From Blautia sp. (lineage in GTDB: Bacteria > Bacillota > Clostridia > Lachnospirales > Lachnospiraceae), in NCBI GenBank assembly GCA_022770365.1, contig JALEHU010000108.1, positions 1-64,000 of the forward strand: 64,000 bases of DNA, read 5' to 3'. The position numbers and the translations under genes are program-made. Each line of letters starts with the position of its first letter. The stretch's first letter is position 1. Below are positions 50,671 to 59,735 of this stretch, in pieces. Under the pieces are notes generated by a model. That model ran no database searches. It was not told the DNA's origin and saw nothing but the letters and a program-made list of their open reading frames with translations.

Positions 50671-50868
50671 TCAATTGTCATTTTTCTTAAAATTGGCCGC
50701 AAGATACATCGCACTGTAAATGGCATTCCCGACGCGTTTTCTTTTATGATATAACTTCGGAAGCCATTTGGCATGTCTGATTCTCTTCTTCCATTTCTTT
50801 GCTTTTTTATTCCATTTCGGATTCCATTTCATTTTTATTTCCAGTTTACCGATTTTTCCTGATTTCAT
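50671..50868 (-). CDS. Small very basic protein, 65 residues
   Basis: Starts MKSGKIGKLEIK and is dominated by Lys, Arg and Trp (KMKWNPKWNKKAKKWKKR), with a C-terminal NAIYSAMYLAANFKK. GGGAGG lies 10 nt before the ATG at 50868; an upstream TTG (50892) is less likely. It follows serA by 26 bp and would be the last gene of that operon. The charge suggests nucleic-acid or membrane-surface binding; I recognise no family. Confidence 0.5.
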   Translation of the reverse strand: MKSGKIGKLEIKMKWNPKWNKKAKKWKKRIRHAKWLPKLYHKRKRVGNAIYSAMYLAANFKKNDN

Positions 50869-50894
50869 CTGGCTGAATCCTCCCGGAATCAAGT

Positions 50895-52058
50895 TTATTT
50901 GATCACACGTACCCTGGAAACACCTTCCACAGCCTGCAGCGCATCAAGAGCGCCTCTGGAAGCGGCACTTTCCAGGTCGATCAGAGTATAGGCAAACTCA
51001 CCTTTGCTCTTATTGGTCATATCAGCGATATTGATGTTCTCCTCACCCAGAATCTTGGTGAACTGGCTGATCATGTTCGGAATATTCTTATGTGTGATGG
51101 AAATTCTTCCCACTGTCACACAGGTACCCATATCACAGTTCGGGAAGTTTACAGAGTTTTTAATATTGCCATTCTCCAGGAAATCACGAAGTTCTTTTAC
51201 TGCCATTTCTGCACAGTTTTCTTCGGATTCCTCTGTGGATGCGCCAAGATGAGGAGTTACAAGAATTCCCTCTCTTCCGGCTACCAGCGGATTGGCAAAA
51301 TCGGTCACATATTTTTTCACCTTGCCGCTCTCCAGAGCTTCGATCAGAGCTTCCTCATCTACCAGAAGATCCCGGGCAAAGTTCAGAAGAACTACACCGT
51401 CTTTCATTTTTGTGAAAGCTTCTTTATTGATCATCTTTCTGGTACTGTCCAGCAGCGGAACATGAATGGTAATGTAGTCACACTGTGTATAAATCTCATC
51501 CAGAGTTTTGCTGTGTCTGATAGTACGGCTTAAATTCCATGCCGCATCAATGGAAATATACGGATCATATCCATAAACTTCCATGCCGAGAAGAGAAGCA
51601 GAATTGGCAACCATAGCACCAATCGCACCAAGACCGATGATACCCAGTTTCTTTCCGCTGATCTCACATCCGGCAAACTGTTTTTTCTGTTTTTCCGCAC
51701 GCTTGTCAATATCTGTTTTGTCTTCCTGCTGAGCAACCCATTCGATACCGCCCACGATATCACGGGAAGCAAGGAGCATGCCCGCAAGAACAAGCTCCTT
51801 TACACCATTTGCATTCGCTCCCGGCGTATTAAAAACAACAATTCCCTTGTCTGCACATTCTCTGATGGGAATATTATTCACTCCCGCACCTGCACGTGCA
51901 ATGGCTTTGACACTGTCCGGAAGCTCCATATCATGCATCTTGGCACTTCTTACCAGGATGGCATCCGCACCTTCCAGTGTGTCTGCTTTTTTGTAATTCT
52001 CACTAAAAATATTTAATCCTTTATCTGCAATGGGATTCAGGCAATGATACTGGAACAT
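50895..52058 (-). CDS. serA: D-3-phosphoglycerate dehydrogenase
   Basis: 387 residues. NAD loop GLGAIGAMVANSA, substrate/catalytic RAGAGVNNI, FARDLLVDE and HLGASTEE (catalytic His-Glu relay) are present, and a C-terminal ACT domain (ITHKNIPNMISQFTKILGEENINIADM) offers serine feedback control. It opens serine synthesis. Its ATG shares one base with the serC stop (TAATG). Confidence 0.94.
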   Translation of the reverse strand: MFQYHCLNPIADKGLNIFSENYKKADTLEGADAILVRSAKMHDMELPDSVKAIARAGAGVNNIPIRECADKGIVVFNTPGANANGVKELVLAGMLLASRDIVGGIEWVAQQEDKTDIDKRAEKQKKQFAGCEISGKKLGIIGLGAIGAMVANSASLLGMEVYGYDPYISIDAAWNLSRTIRHSKTLDEIYTQCDYITIHVPLLDSTRKMINKEAFTKMKDGVVLLNFARDLLVDEEALIEALESGKVKKYVTDFANPLVAGREGILVTPHLGASTEESEENCAEMAVKELRDFLENGNIKNSVNFPNCDMGTCVTVGRISITHKNIPNMISQFTKILGEENINIADMTNKSKGEFAYTLIDLESAASRGALDALQAVEGVSRVRVIK

Positions 52059-53140
52059 TACGCATTCTCCTCCTCAAATTTTTTCATAAAAGCAACCAGA
52101 GCTTCTACACCTGCTTTCGGCATGGCATTATAAATGCTGGCACGCATACCGCCTACGCTGCGATGTCCTTTCAAATTGACAAGACCTGCTGCGGCTGCTT
52201 CTTTCACAAATTTAGCATCCATTTCCTTGTCGCCGGTGACAAACGGCACATTCATAAGAGAACGGTCTTTTGCCACAACAGTTCCATGGAAAAGCTTGCT
52301 CTGATCAAGATAATCATAAAGGATCTTTGCTTTTTCTTCATTTCTTCTCTTCATTTCTTCAAGGCCGCCCATAGCTTTGAGCCACTTGAATACCTTTCCG
52401 CAGACATAGATGCAGTATGCATTCGGAGTGTTATAGAGAGAACCTGCATCTGAATGAGTCTTGTAAGTCAGCATGGTAGGTGTTCCAGGAAGGACATCCT
52501 CTGTGATCAGGTCTTCGCGTATGATCACAATGACCATACCTGCAGGCCCGATGTTTTTCTGGACACCGCCATAGATAATGCCGTATTTTGTCACATCCAC
52601 AGGCTCGGAAAGGAAGCAGGAAGAAACATCTGCTACCAGAGTTTTGCCTTTTGTATTGGGAAGTTCTTTATATTTTGTTCCGTAAATCGTATTGTTTTCG
52701 CAGATGTAAACATAATCCGCATCCGGGCTGACAGGAAGATCGCTGCAGTCCGGAATATAGGAAAAGGTCTCATCTTCGGAAGAAGCGATTTTGTTCGCTT
52801 TGCCGTATTTCTGTGCTTCCTGATATGCTTTCTTTGCCCACTGTCCGGTTACGATATAGTCTGCCACTTTATTTTTCATAAGGTTCATCGGAATCATGGC
52901 AAACTGCTGAGAAGCACCGCCCTGCAGGAACAGAACTTTGTAATTGTCCGGAATGTTCATCAGCTCGCGGAGATCCTTTTCAGCTTCATCAATGATTGAC
53001 TGAAAAGCAGCGCTTCTGTGGCTCATTTCCATAACAGACATTCCTGTTCCATTATAATCCATCATCTCATCTGCAACTTCTTTTAATACCTCTTCCGGCA
53101 AAACAGCCGGTCCTGCGGAAAAATTATATACTCTGCTCAT
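52058..53140 (-). CDS. serC: Phosphoserine aminotransferase
   Basis: 360 residues. N-terminal YNFSAGPAVLPEEVL, PLP lysine in YGGVQKNIGPAG, and C-terminal GHRSVGGMRASIYNA are the SerC signatures. It transaminates 3-phosphohydroxypyruvate to phosphoserine. The gene overlaps ilvB by 17 bp and serA by 1 bp, so the pair is coupled. No serB is adjacent. Confidence 0.95.
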   Translation of the reverse strand: MSRVYNFSAGPAVLPEEVLKEVADEMMDYNGTGMSVMEMSHRSAAFQSIIDEAEKDLRELMNIPDNYKVLFLQGGASQQFAMIPMNLMKNKVADYIVTGQWAKKAYQEAQKYGKANKIASSEDETFSYIPDCSDLPVSPDADYVYICENNTIYGTKYKELPNTKGKTLVADVSSCFLSEPVDVTKYGIIYGGVQKNIGPAGMVIVIIREDLITEDVLPGTPTMLTYKTHSDAGSLYNTPNAYCIYVCGKVFKWLKAMGGLEEMKRRNEEKAKILYDYLDQSKLFHGTVVAKDRSLMNVPFVTGDKEMDAKFVKEAAAAGLVNLKGHRSVGGMRASIYNAMPKAGVEALVAFMKKFEEENA

Positions 53141-54815
53141 CTTTCTTCATATCCTCCTCGTCGAATACATCGTCAATATTTGCTCCTGCCGGAACCATCG
53201 GGAATACACTGAGATCCTGGTCGATCCAGCAATCCAGCACCACTGGTCCGTCGGATGCAAGAGCTTCTTTCAGTGCAGGCTCCACATCTTCCATTTTTGT
53301 AACGCGAATAGCCTTTGCTCCCATACCTTCTGAAATCTTCACAAAATCCACTGCGTCGTTCAGAATGGTATGAGAATATCTCTTCTCATAGAACAGAGTC
53401 TGCCACTGGCGTACCATACCAAGCACATGATTGTTCAGAACAATCTGGATCAGCGGTCTGCCGCAGCGCACTGCTGTAGCAATTTCATTCATGTTCATAC
53501 GGAAACAGCCGTCACCAGCAATATTGACAACCGGTTTGTCCGGTCTTCCCATCTTGGCTCCGATAGCCGCACCAAGGCCATAGCCCATGGTTCCGAGACC
53601 GCCGGATGTCAAAAAGGTGTGCGGCTCTTTATACTTATAATACTGTGCAGCCCACATCTGATGCTGACCAACATCTGTGGTGATAATCGCATCACCATTT
53701 GTCAGTTCATACAGTTTTTCAATAATATATGGACCTGTCAGCTGTGTATGATCATATCTCAGCGGGTATTTTTCTTTCATTTCCTGAATGTGAGAAACCC
53801 ACTCTGTATGCTTCTTCTCCGGAATATCTGCAAGTATTCTCTTCAGAATCTCTTTGACATCGCCGACAATAGAAGCATCAACCACTACGTTTTTATTGAT
53901 TTCGGCAGCATCAACATCAATCTGGAGAATTTTGGCATTTTTTGCAAAAGTCCGGGCATTTCCGGTTACACGGTCACTGAAACGGGAACCCAGTACAATA
54001 AGAAGATCACACTGGCTGACACCAAGGTTGGATGTCTTGGTTCCGTGCATTCCAAGCATACCGGTATACAGAGGATCTTCTCCACTGAATGCACCCTTGC
54101 CCATCAGACTGTCGCATACGGGAGCATCAATTCTGTGTGCCAGTTCCGTAACTTCCTCGGAGGCATCTGATATGACAGCTCCGCCGCCCACGAAAATAAA
54201 CGGCTTTCTTGCGCTGCAGATCATCTGCACTGCAGCATCAATATCAGATTTATGAACCTCACTTGTTTCTCTGTGAATGGTCGCCGGACGGCGGGGAGAA
54301 TACTCATATGTAGCTCCTGTCACATCCTTCGTCACATCCACCAGTACAGGACCGGGACGTCCGCTTTTTGCAATATAGAATGCTTTGCGGATCGTATCCG
54401 CAAGCTGATGAATATCTTTAACGATATAACTGTGTTTGGTGATCGGCATTACGATTCCGGCAATATCAACCTCCTGGAAAGAGTCCTTGCCAAGAAGAGA
54501 TTTGCCGACATTTGCTGTAATGGCTACCATTGGGACTGAGTCCATATATGCGGTCGCGATCCCGGTTACAAGGTTCGTTGCACCAGGTCCGGAAGTTGCC
54601 AGGCAGACGCCCACTTTGCCGGTCGCACGGGCATAACCGTCTGCAGCATGGGAAGCTCCCTGCTCATGAGAAGTCAGCACATGCGTGATCTCATCTTTGT
54701 ATTCATAAAGTGCATCATAAACGTTCAGAATCGCTCCGCCCGGATATCCGAAAACAGTATCAACACCCTGTTCCTTAAGACATTCTACGATGATTTCTGC
54801 ACCTGTAAGCTGCAT
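53124..54815 (-). CDS. ilvB: Acetolactate synthase, large (catalytic) subunit
   Basis: 563 residues. FGYPGGAILNVYDAL, the TPP-activating Glu in THEQGASHAADGYAR, and GDGCFRMNMNE (TPP/Mg) mark a biosynthetic AHAS rather than a catabolic AlsS. It condenses pyruvate (or 2-ketobutyrate) for valine, leucine and isoleucine. No small regulatory subunit gene (ilvN) or ilvC is adjacent. It follows ilvD by 12 bp. Confidence 0.93.
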   Translation of the reverse strand: MQLTGAEIIVECLKEQGVDTVFGYPGGAILNVYDALYEYKDEITHVLTSHEQGASHAADGYARATGKVGVCLATSGPGATNLVTGIATAYMDSVPMVAITANVGKSLLGKDSFQEVDIAGIVMPITKHSYIVKDIHQLADTIRKAFYIAKSGRPGPVLVDVTKDVTGATYEYSPRRPATIHRETSEVHKSDIDAAVQMICSARKPFIFVGGGAVISDASEEVTELAHRIDAPVCDSLMGKGAFSGEDPLYTGMLGMHGTKTSNLGVSQCDLLIVLGSRFSDRVTGNARTFAKNAKILQIDVDAAEINKNVVVDASIVGDVKEILKRILADIPEKKHTEWVSHIQEMKEKYPLRYDHTQLTGPYIIEKLYELTNGDAIITTDVGQHQMWAAQYYKYKEPHTFLTSGGLGTMGYGLGAAIGAKMGRPDKPVVNIAGDGCFRMNMNEIATAVRCGRPLIQIVLNNHVLGMVRQWQTLFYEKRYSHTILNDAVDFVKISEGMGAKAIRVTKMEDVEPALKEALASDGPVVLDCWIDQDLSVFPMVPAGANIDDVFDEEDMKKDEQSI

Positions 54816-54827
54816 TTTATTACCTCC

Positions 54828-56501
54828 TTATTTCGCCTTTGGTATTTCCAGAATGGCACCTCTGTTGCCGGAAGTTACCATTGCTGCGTATCTAGCAAGA
54901 TAACCGGTTGTAACCTTTGGCTCACGAGGCTGCCATTTTTCTTTTCTTGCCTGCATCTCTTCGTCAGAAACTTTTATTTCCAGTTTCATTTCCGGAATAT
55001 TAATGCTGATAATGTCGCCCTCTTCCACCAGGGCAATCGGGCCGCCTACTGCTGCTTCCGGAGAAACGTGTCCGATGGATGCGCCTCTGGATGCTCCGCT
55101 GAAACGTCCGTCTGTGATCAGGGCTACGGAAGATCCAAGTCCCATACCTGCGATTGCTGAAGTCGGGTTCAGCATTTCTCTCATACCCGGACCGCCTTTT
55201 GGTCCCTCGTAACGGATGACTACAACGTCACCTGCCACGATCCTGCCGCCTTTGATGGCTTCGATCGCGTCTTCTTCACAGTCAAATACCCGTGCAGGGC
55301 CTTCATGTACCATCATTTCCGGAACTACTGCGGAACGTTTTACAACACCGCCGTCCGGAGCAAGATTTCCTTTCAGTACGGCAAGTCCGCCAGTTTTGCT
55401 GTATGGATTATCAAGAGGACGAATGACCTGCGGATTCAGATTCACGCAGTTTCTGATATTCTCGCCAATGGTTTTTCCGGTAACTGTCATGCAGTCTGTA
55501 TGCAGAAGCCCGGCTTCTGCCAGTTCATTCATAACAGCGTATACACCGCCTGCCTCATTCAGGTCTTCCATGTAGGTCGGGCCTGCAGGTGCCAGATGAC
55601 AGAGGTTCGGGGTCTTCTCGCTGATTTCATTTGCAAAACTGATGTCAAAATCCATACCGATCTCATGGGCAATAGCCGGAAGATGCAGCATACTGTTGGT
55701 GGAACAGCCAAGTGCCATATCCACAGTCAGAGCATTGAGGATTGCCTCTTTTGTCATGATATCTCTCGGACGGATGTTCTGACGGTAAAGTTCCATTACC
55801 TGCATTCCTGCATGTTTTGCAAGACGGATTCTCTCGGAATAAACTGCAGGGATTGTTCCATTGCCCCGAAGGCCCATACCAAGAGCTTCTGTCAGACAGT
55901 TCATGCTGTTGGCGGTATACATACCGGAACAGGATCCGCAGGTAGGACAGGTTTTGTTTTCCCACTCTGTCAGTTTCTCTTCATCGATTGTTCCTGCCGC
56001 ATAAGCTCCGACAGCTTCAAACATACTGGAAAGACTGGTTTTATGTCCGTCAATATGTCCTGCCATCATCGGACCACCGCTTACGAATACAGTAGGTACA
56101 TTGATTCTGGCTGCTGCCATCAGAAGTCCTGGAACATTCTTGTCGCAGTTCGGCACCATGACCAGTGCGTCAAACTGATGCGCAAGAGCCATAGATTCCG
56201 TGGAATCCGCGATCAGATCACGGGTGACCAGAGAATATTTCATTCCGATGTGTCCCATTGCAATACCGTCACAAACAGCAATTGCCGGGAAAACAACCGG
56301 TGTTCCTCCTGCCATGGCAACGCCCTGTTTAACAGCATTTACGATTTTATCAAGATTCATATGTCCCGGAACGATCTCATTGTAAGAGCTGACGATTCCT
56401 ACCAGAGGACGTTCCATTTCTTCTTTTGTCATTCCAAGAGCATTGAACAGAGACCTGTGCGGCGCCTGCTGTGAGCCCTTTTTTACTGCATCACTTCTCA
56501 T
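54828..56501 (-). CDS. ilvD: Dihydroxy-acid dehydratase
   Basis: 557 residues, normal length. Fe-S ligands are visible in [10 protein letters not shown] and [17 protein letters not shown]; the C-terminal [20 protein letters not shown] is diagnostic. It dehydrates dihydroxyvalerate and dihydroxymethylvalerate. The gene lies between leuB (52 bp upstream) and ilvB (12 bp downstream). Confidence 0.96.
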   Translation of the reverse strand: MRSDAVKKGSQQAPHRSLFNALGMTKEEMERPLVGIVSSYNEIVPGHMNLDKIVNAVKQGVAMAGGTPVVFPAIAVCDGIAMGHIGMKYSLVTRDLIADSTESMALAHQFDALVMVPNCDKNVPGLLMAAARINVPTVFVSGGPMMAGHIDGHKTSLSSMFEAVGAYAAGTIDEEKLTEWENKTCPTCGSCSGMYTANSMNCLTEALGMGLRGNGTIPAVYSERIRLAKHAGMQVMELYRQNIRPRDIMTKEAILNALTVDMALGCSTNSMLHLPAIAHEIGMDFDISFANEISEKTPNLCHLAPAGPTYMEDLNEAGGVYAVMNELAEAGLLHTDCMTVTGKTIGENIRNCVNLNPQVIRPLDNPYSKTGGLAVLKGNLAPDGGVVKRSAVVPEMMVHEGPARVFDCEEDAIEAIKGGRIVAGDVVVIRYEGPKGGPGMREMLNPTSAIAGMGLGSSVALITDGRFSGASRGASIGHVSPEAAVGGPIALVEEGDIISINIPEMKLEIKVSDEEMQARKEKWQPREPKVTTGYLARYAAMVTSGNRGAILEIPKAK

Positions 56502-56553
56502 ATATTTCCACTCCTTTTATTATAAAAAATCAGATCCTTATATAGAATCAAAA

Positions 56554-57636
56554 TCAGACTGCGGCTGCGATCAGATCGCCCATTTCTTTTGTACCAACAA
56601 GTGTGCAGCCTTCAGACATAATATCACCGGTGCGGTACCCATCAGTCAGGACCTTCTGGACTGCTGCCTCCACTGCGTCTGCTTCCGCATCAAGATCCAG
56701 AGAATAACGAAGCATCATGGCAGCTGAAAGAATGGTCGCAATGGGGTTGGCTTTGTTCTGGCCTGCGATGTCAGGTGCAGAACCATGGCTCGGTTCATAA
56801 AGACCGAATTTTGTCTCGTTCAGGCTCGCGGAAGAAAGCATTCCGATAGAACCTGTTACCATACTTGCCTCATCAGAAAGAATATCTCCGAACATGTTCT
56901 CTGTCAGAATGACATCAAACTGTTTCGGATCACGAACCAGCTGCATTGCACAGTTATCAACCAGCATATGTTCCAGAGTAACCTCCGGATAATCTCTGGC
57001 AACTTCCTCTACCACTTTTCTCCAGAGATGGGAAGAATCCAGTACATTTGCCTTATCTACACTTGTTACTTTTCGTGAACGCTTCATGGCGATCTCAAAA
57101 GCTTTTACCGCAATACGGCGAATCTCGTTTTCATTATAGGAAAGCGTATCAATGGCCTTCATTACGCCATTCTCCTCTACAGTCTTACGTTCTCCGAAAT
57201 AAAGACCTCCAGTAAGCTCACGGACAATGATCATGTCAAATCCATCACCGATAATGTCCTCACGCAGAGGGCATGCTGCTTTTAATTCATTATATAAATA
57301 TGCCGGACGGAGATTTGCAAACAGATTCAAAGCTTTACGGATAGCCAGAAGACCTGCCTCCGGCCGCTTAGACGGTTCCAGCTGATACCACGGGGATGTC
57401 TTCGCGTCCCCGCCGATAGATCCCATCAGAACTGCGTCAGACGCTTTTGACTCTGCAATTGCTTCTTCTGTAAGGGGAACACCGTGTACATCAATGGATG
57501 CACCTCCCAGAAGAACTTCCGAGTATGTAAATGTATGGTGATATTTTTTGCAGACCTGATCCAGAACTTTTTTGGCTTCTCTCACAATCTCAGGTCCGAT
57601 TCCATCACCGGGAATCAATGCAATCTTACATTCCAT
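56554..57636 (-). CDS. leuB: 3-isopropylmalate dehydrogenase
   Basis: 360 residues. [13 protein letters not shown] opens the protein, [12 protein letters not shown] and [33 protein letters not shown] carry the substrate and metal residues, and [13 protein letters not shown] the NAD site. The ATG at 57636 has GAGAGGAAATTATT upstream. The frame is open for 37 more codons, but the promoter lies within that stretch, so they are leader. leuA, leuC and leuD are not in the window. First gene of the leuB-ilvDB-serCA operon. Confidence 0.95.
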   Translation of the reverse strand: MECKIALIPGDGIGPEIVREAKKVLDQVCKKYHHTFTYSEVLLGGASIDVHGVPLTEEAIAESKASDAVLMGSIGGDAKTSPWYQLEPSKRPEAGLLAIRKALNLFANLRPAYLYNELKAACPLREDIIGDGFDMIIVRELTGGLYFGERKTVEENGVMKAIDTLSYNENEIRRIAVKAFEIAMKRSRKVTSVDKANVLDSSHLWRKVVEEVARDYPEVTLEHMLVDNCAMQLVRDPKQFDVILTENMFGDILSDEASMVTGSIGMLSSASLNETKFGLYEPSHGSAPDIAGQNKANPIATILSAAMMLRYSLDLDAEADAVEAAVQKVLTDGYRTGDIMSEGCTLVGTKEMGDLIAAAV

Positions 57637-57726
57637 AATAATTTCCTCTCCTTCTATGGCGCCATTATGCGTCAGGCTTCCTGCACGGTCCGAGCCTGCT
57701 TTCGCTCCCGCCAGAGTATTGTTATT

Positions 57727-57755
57727 ATAATAACGCACTTTTTCCATGATTTCAA
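57727..57755 (-). promoter_or_regulatory. Promoter of the leuB-ilvD-ilvB-serC-serA operon
   Basis: TTGAAA (57755-57750), 17-bp spacer, TATTAT (57732-57727). The roughly 85-nt leader contains a CAGGCT/AGCCTG hairpin but no T-box and no Leu/Val/Ile-rich leader peptide. The stretch 57756-57853 shows nothing else. Confidence 0.72.
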
Positions 57756-57853
57756 CCTATTAAAGTGAAAAAACATCCGGATTTATACAAAATATGACAG
57801 GAAATATGCCCAAAAATACTGTAAATAGTGTCTGTGCAGGACTTCCCGTAAGC

Positions 57854-57892
57854 AAAAATAAAAAGTAAGCACCACATCATGCAGTACTTACT
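57854..57892 (-). terminator. Terminator after yajC
   Basis: AGTAAGTAC/GTGCTTACT (nine pairs, one G-U), loop of 11 nt, followed on the minus strand by T5AT5. Confidence 0.88.
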
Positions 57893-57919
57893 TTCTTCTC
57901 CATCACAATCTGCGGAAAC

Positions 57920-58219
57920 TCAGGCAGATGCCTGCTCAGCTTTCTCCACTTCTGCAATAGCCTGTTTTCTCATTGGGATACGGCAGTTCTTATTATTACC
58001 GAATTCAACAATGACATCTTCATCTGTCATGTCGATTACAACTCCATAAAATCCACTGGTGGTTACAATACTGTCGCCCACTTCCATACTGTTCAGCATG
58101 GCCTGCAGTCTTTTCTGCTCTTTTTTCTGGGGACGGATCGTCAGAAAGTACATCATACCAAAGATAATAACCATCCAGATAATCAACATTCCCAAACTTG
58201 CTCCGGTCTGTGCGTCCAT
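57920..58219 (-). CDS. yajC: Preprotein translocase subunit YajC
   Basis: 99 residues. A short N-terminus, one membrane helix (LGMLIIWMVIIFGMMYFLTI), then RPQKKEQKRLQAMLNSMEVGDSIVTTSGFYG, the conserved YajC region. It assists SecDF at the Sec translocon. The ATG at 58219 has GGAGGAAATAAC in front; a longer frame to 58267 starts inside the leader. It follows tgt by 129 bp but has its own promoter. Confidence 0.93.
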   Translation of the reverse strand: MDAQTGASLGMLIIWMVIIFGMMYFLTIRPQKKEQKRLQAMLNSMEVGDSIVTTSGFYGVVIDMTDEDVIVEFGNNKNCRIPMRKQAIAEVEKAEQASA

Positions 58220-58275
58220 GTTATTTCCTCCTGTTTCAGTCATTCTCATTCCAATTTTCAGGAACACTATAGGAT

Positions 58276-58304
58276 ATCATACACAAAAATGTTTGATACT
58301 TCAA
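58276..58304 (-). promoter_or_regulatory. Promoter of yajC
   Basis: TTGAAG (58304-58299), 17-bp spacer, TATGAT (58281-58276). Confidence 0.75.
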
Positions 58305-58348
58305 GTAGTTTTCACATTTTTTCTCAATAATTATAAAAGAACCGACTA

Positions 58349-59500
58349 TTACCGGCTGCTGTTTATTTTTCCCTGTTCAAAACCTTCCAGGCGCATTTTC
58401 TTATACTCTGCAAAATTACCGGCATCCAGGGCATCTCTGATTTCTTCCATCATATGATTATAAAAATACAGATTATGGAGCACACAAAGACGCATTCCAA
58501 GCATTTCCCTGGCCTTCAGAAGATGACGGATATAGGCTCTGCTGTAATGACGGCAGGCCGGGCACTGGCATCCCTCTTCAATCGGGCGGGAATCCAGCTC
58601 ATACTGAGCATTAAAAAGATTCAGCTTGCCCTGATTCGTATACACATGTCCATGACGGCCGTTTCTGCTTGGATATACGCAGTCAAAGAAGTCAACACCC
58701 CGTTCCACGCCTTCCAGAATATTTGCCGGAGTTCCCACTCCCATTAGATAGGTAGGCTTGTTCTGGGGAAGATAAGGAACCACTTCATCCAGGATTCTGT
58801 ACATTTCCGCATGCGTCTCTCCCACTGCAAGACCGCCGATGGCATAACCGTCGAGATTCATCTCAGAAATCTGCTGCGCGTGGGCAATACGGATATCTTC
58901 ATAAACTGCGCCCTGATTGATTCCAAAAAGCAGCTGTTCTTTGTTGATCGTATCAGGAAGGCTGTTCAGTCTTGCCATTTCATCCTTGCATCTGGCCAGC
59001 CAGCGGGTCGTGCGGTCAACGGATTTCTGCACATAATCCCTGTCCGCCACACTGCTGGGACACTCATCAAATGCCATTGCAATAGTAGAGGCAAGATTTG
59101 ACTGGATCTGCATGCTCTCTTCCGGTCCCATGAAAATCTTATGTCCGTCAATATGAGAACGGAAATAAACCCCTTCTTCCTTGATCTTGCGCAGGCCGGA
59201 AAGAGAAAACACCTGAAAACCGCCGGAATCTGTCAGGATCGGCTTGTCCCAGACCATAAATTTGTGAAGGCCGCCCAGCTGTTTGACAATTTTATCTCCC
59301 GGACGCACGTGAAGATGATAGGTATTGGAAAGCTCCACCTGAGTCCCGATTTCCTGCAGATCGGTCGTGGAAACCGCGCCTTTGATCGCTGCGATCGTTC
59401 CGACATTCATAAAAACAGGCGTCTGAATTGTTCCGTGTACAGTGTGAAACTCCGCACGTTTCGCCCGTCCCTCTGTCTTTATCAGTTTATATTCTGCCAT
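58349..59500 (-). CDS. tgt: Queuine/preQ1 tRNA-ribosyltransferase
   Basis: 383 residues. It exchanges guanine-34 for preQ1 in GUN-anticodon tRNAs. TDSGGFQVFSL carries the base-binding Asp, DCVYPSRNGRHG the nucleophile region, and CQCPACRHYSRAYIRHL with a later His the zinc site. QueH for the last step of the pathway is encoded near 24 kb. tgt followed by yajC is a common bacterial order. Confidence 0.96.
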   Translation of the reverse strand: MAEYKLIKTEGRAKRAEFHTVHGTIQTPVFMNVGTIAAIKGAVSTTDLQEIGTQVELSNTYHLHVRPGDKIVKQLGGLHKFMVWDKPILTDSGGFQVFSLSGLRKIKEEGVYFRSHIDGHKIFMGPEESMQIQSNLASTIAMAFDECPSSVADRDYVQKSVDRTTRWLARCKDEMARLNSLPDTINKEQLLFGINQGAVYEDIRIAHAQQISEMNLDGYAIGGLAVGETHAEMYRILDEVVPYLPQNKPTYLMGVGTPANILEGVERGVDFFDCVYPSRNGRHGHVYTNQGKLNLFNAQYELDSRPIEEGCQCPACRHYSRAYIRHLLKAREMLGMRLCVLHNLYFYNHMMEEIRDALDAGNFAEYKKMRLEGFEQGKINSSR

Positions 59501-59611
59501 TTCTGCTCCTCTTTTTTCTCAATCTTTTTCTCAGTGAATCATGTATCAGTATATCTTGATTTATCCTAAATTTCAACTGTCAGTATGAAGAATCCTTGTG
59601 GAACTTTAACA

Positions 59612-59640
59612 TTGTCATTTCGCAAACTTTGTCGTATAAT
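59612..59640 (+). promoter_or_regulatory. Promoter of the BadF-type activase gene
   Basis: TTGTCA (59612-59617), 17-bp spacer, TATAAT (59635-59640), about 95 bp before the start codon. Confidence 0.85.
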
Positions 59641-59735
59641 GTTACGGAATATCTGTAAATCTGCATATATTTTAATAAGAAATAATTTACAGTCTACCGT
59701 TAGTGTTATTAGATGAGGAGGCAATACTGATTCAT

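Noticed and set aside
55305-56474. 389-codon plus-strand open frame opposite ilvD
   Set aside because: Antisense shadow of a well-conserved dehydratase gene.
57637-57747. 37-residue N-terminal extension or leader peptide of leuB
   Set aside because: The best promoter lies inside this stretch, so most of it would not be transcribed; it also lacks Leu/Val/Ile codon runs typical of attenuators.
57637-57853. T-box or SAM-type riboswitch before the amino-acid operon
   Set aside because: No T-box sequence (AGGGTGGTACCGCG-like) and no known aptamer core was found in the leader.
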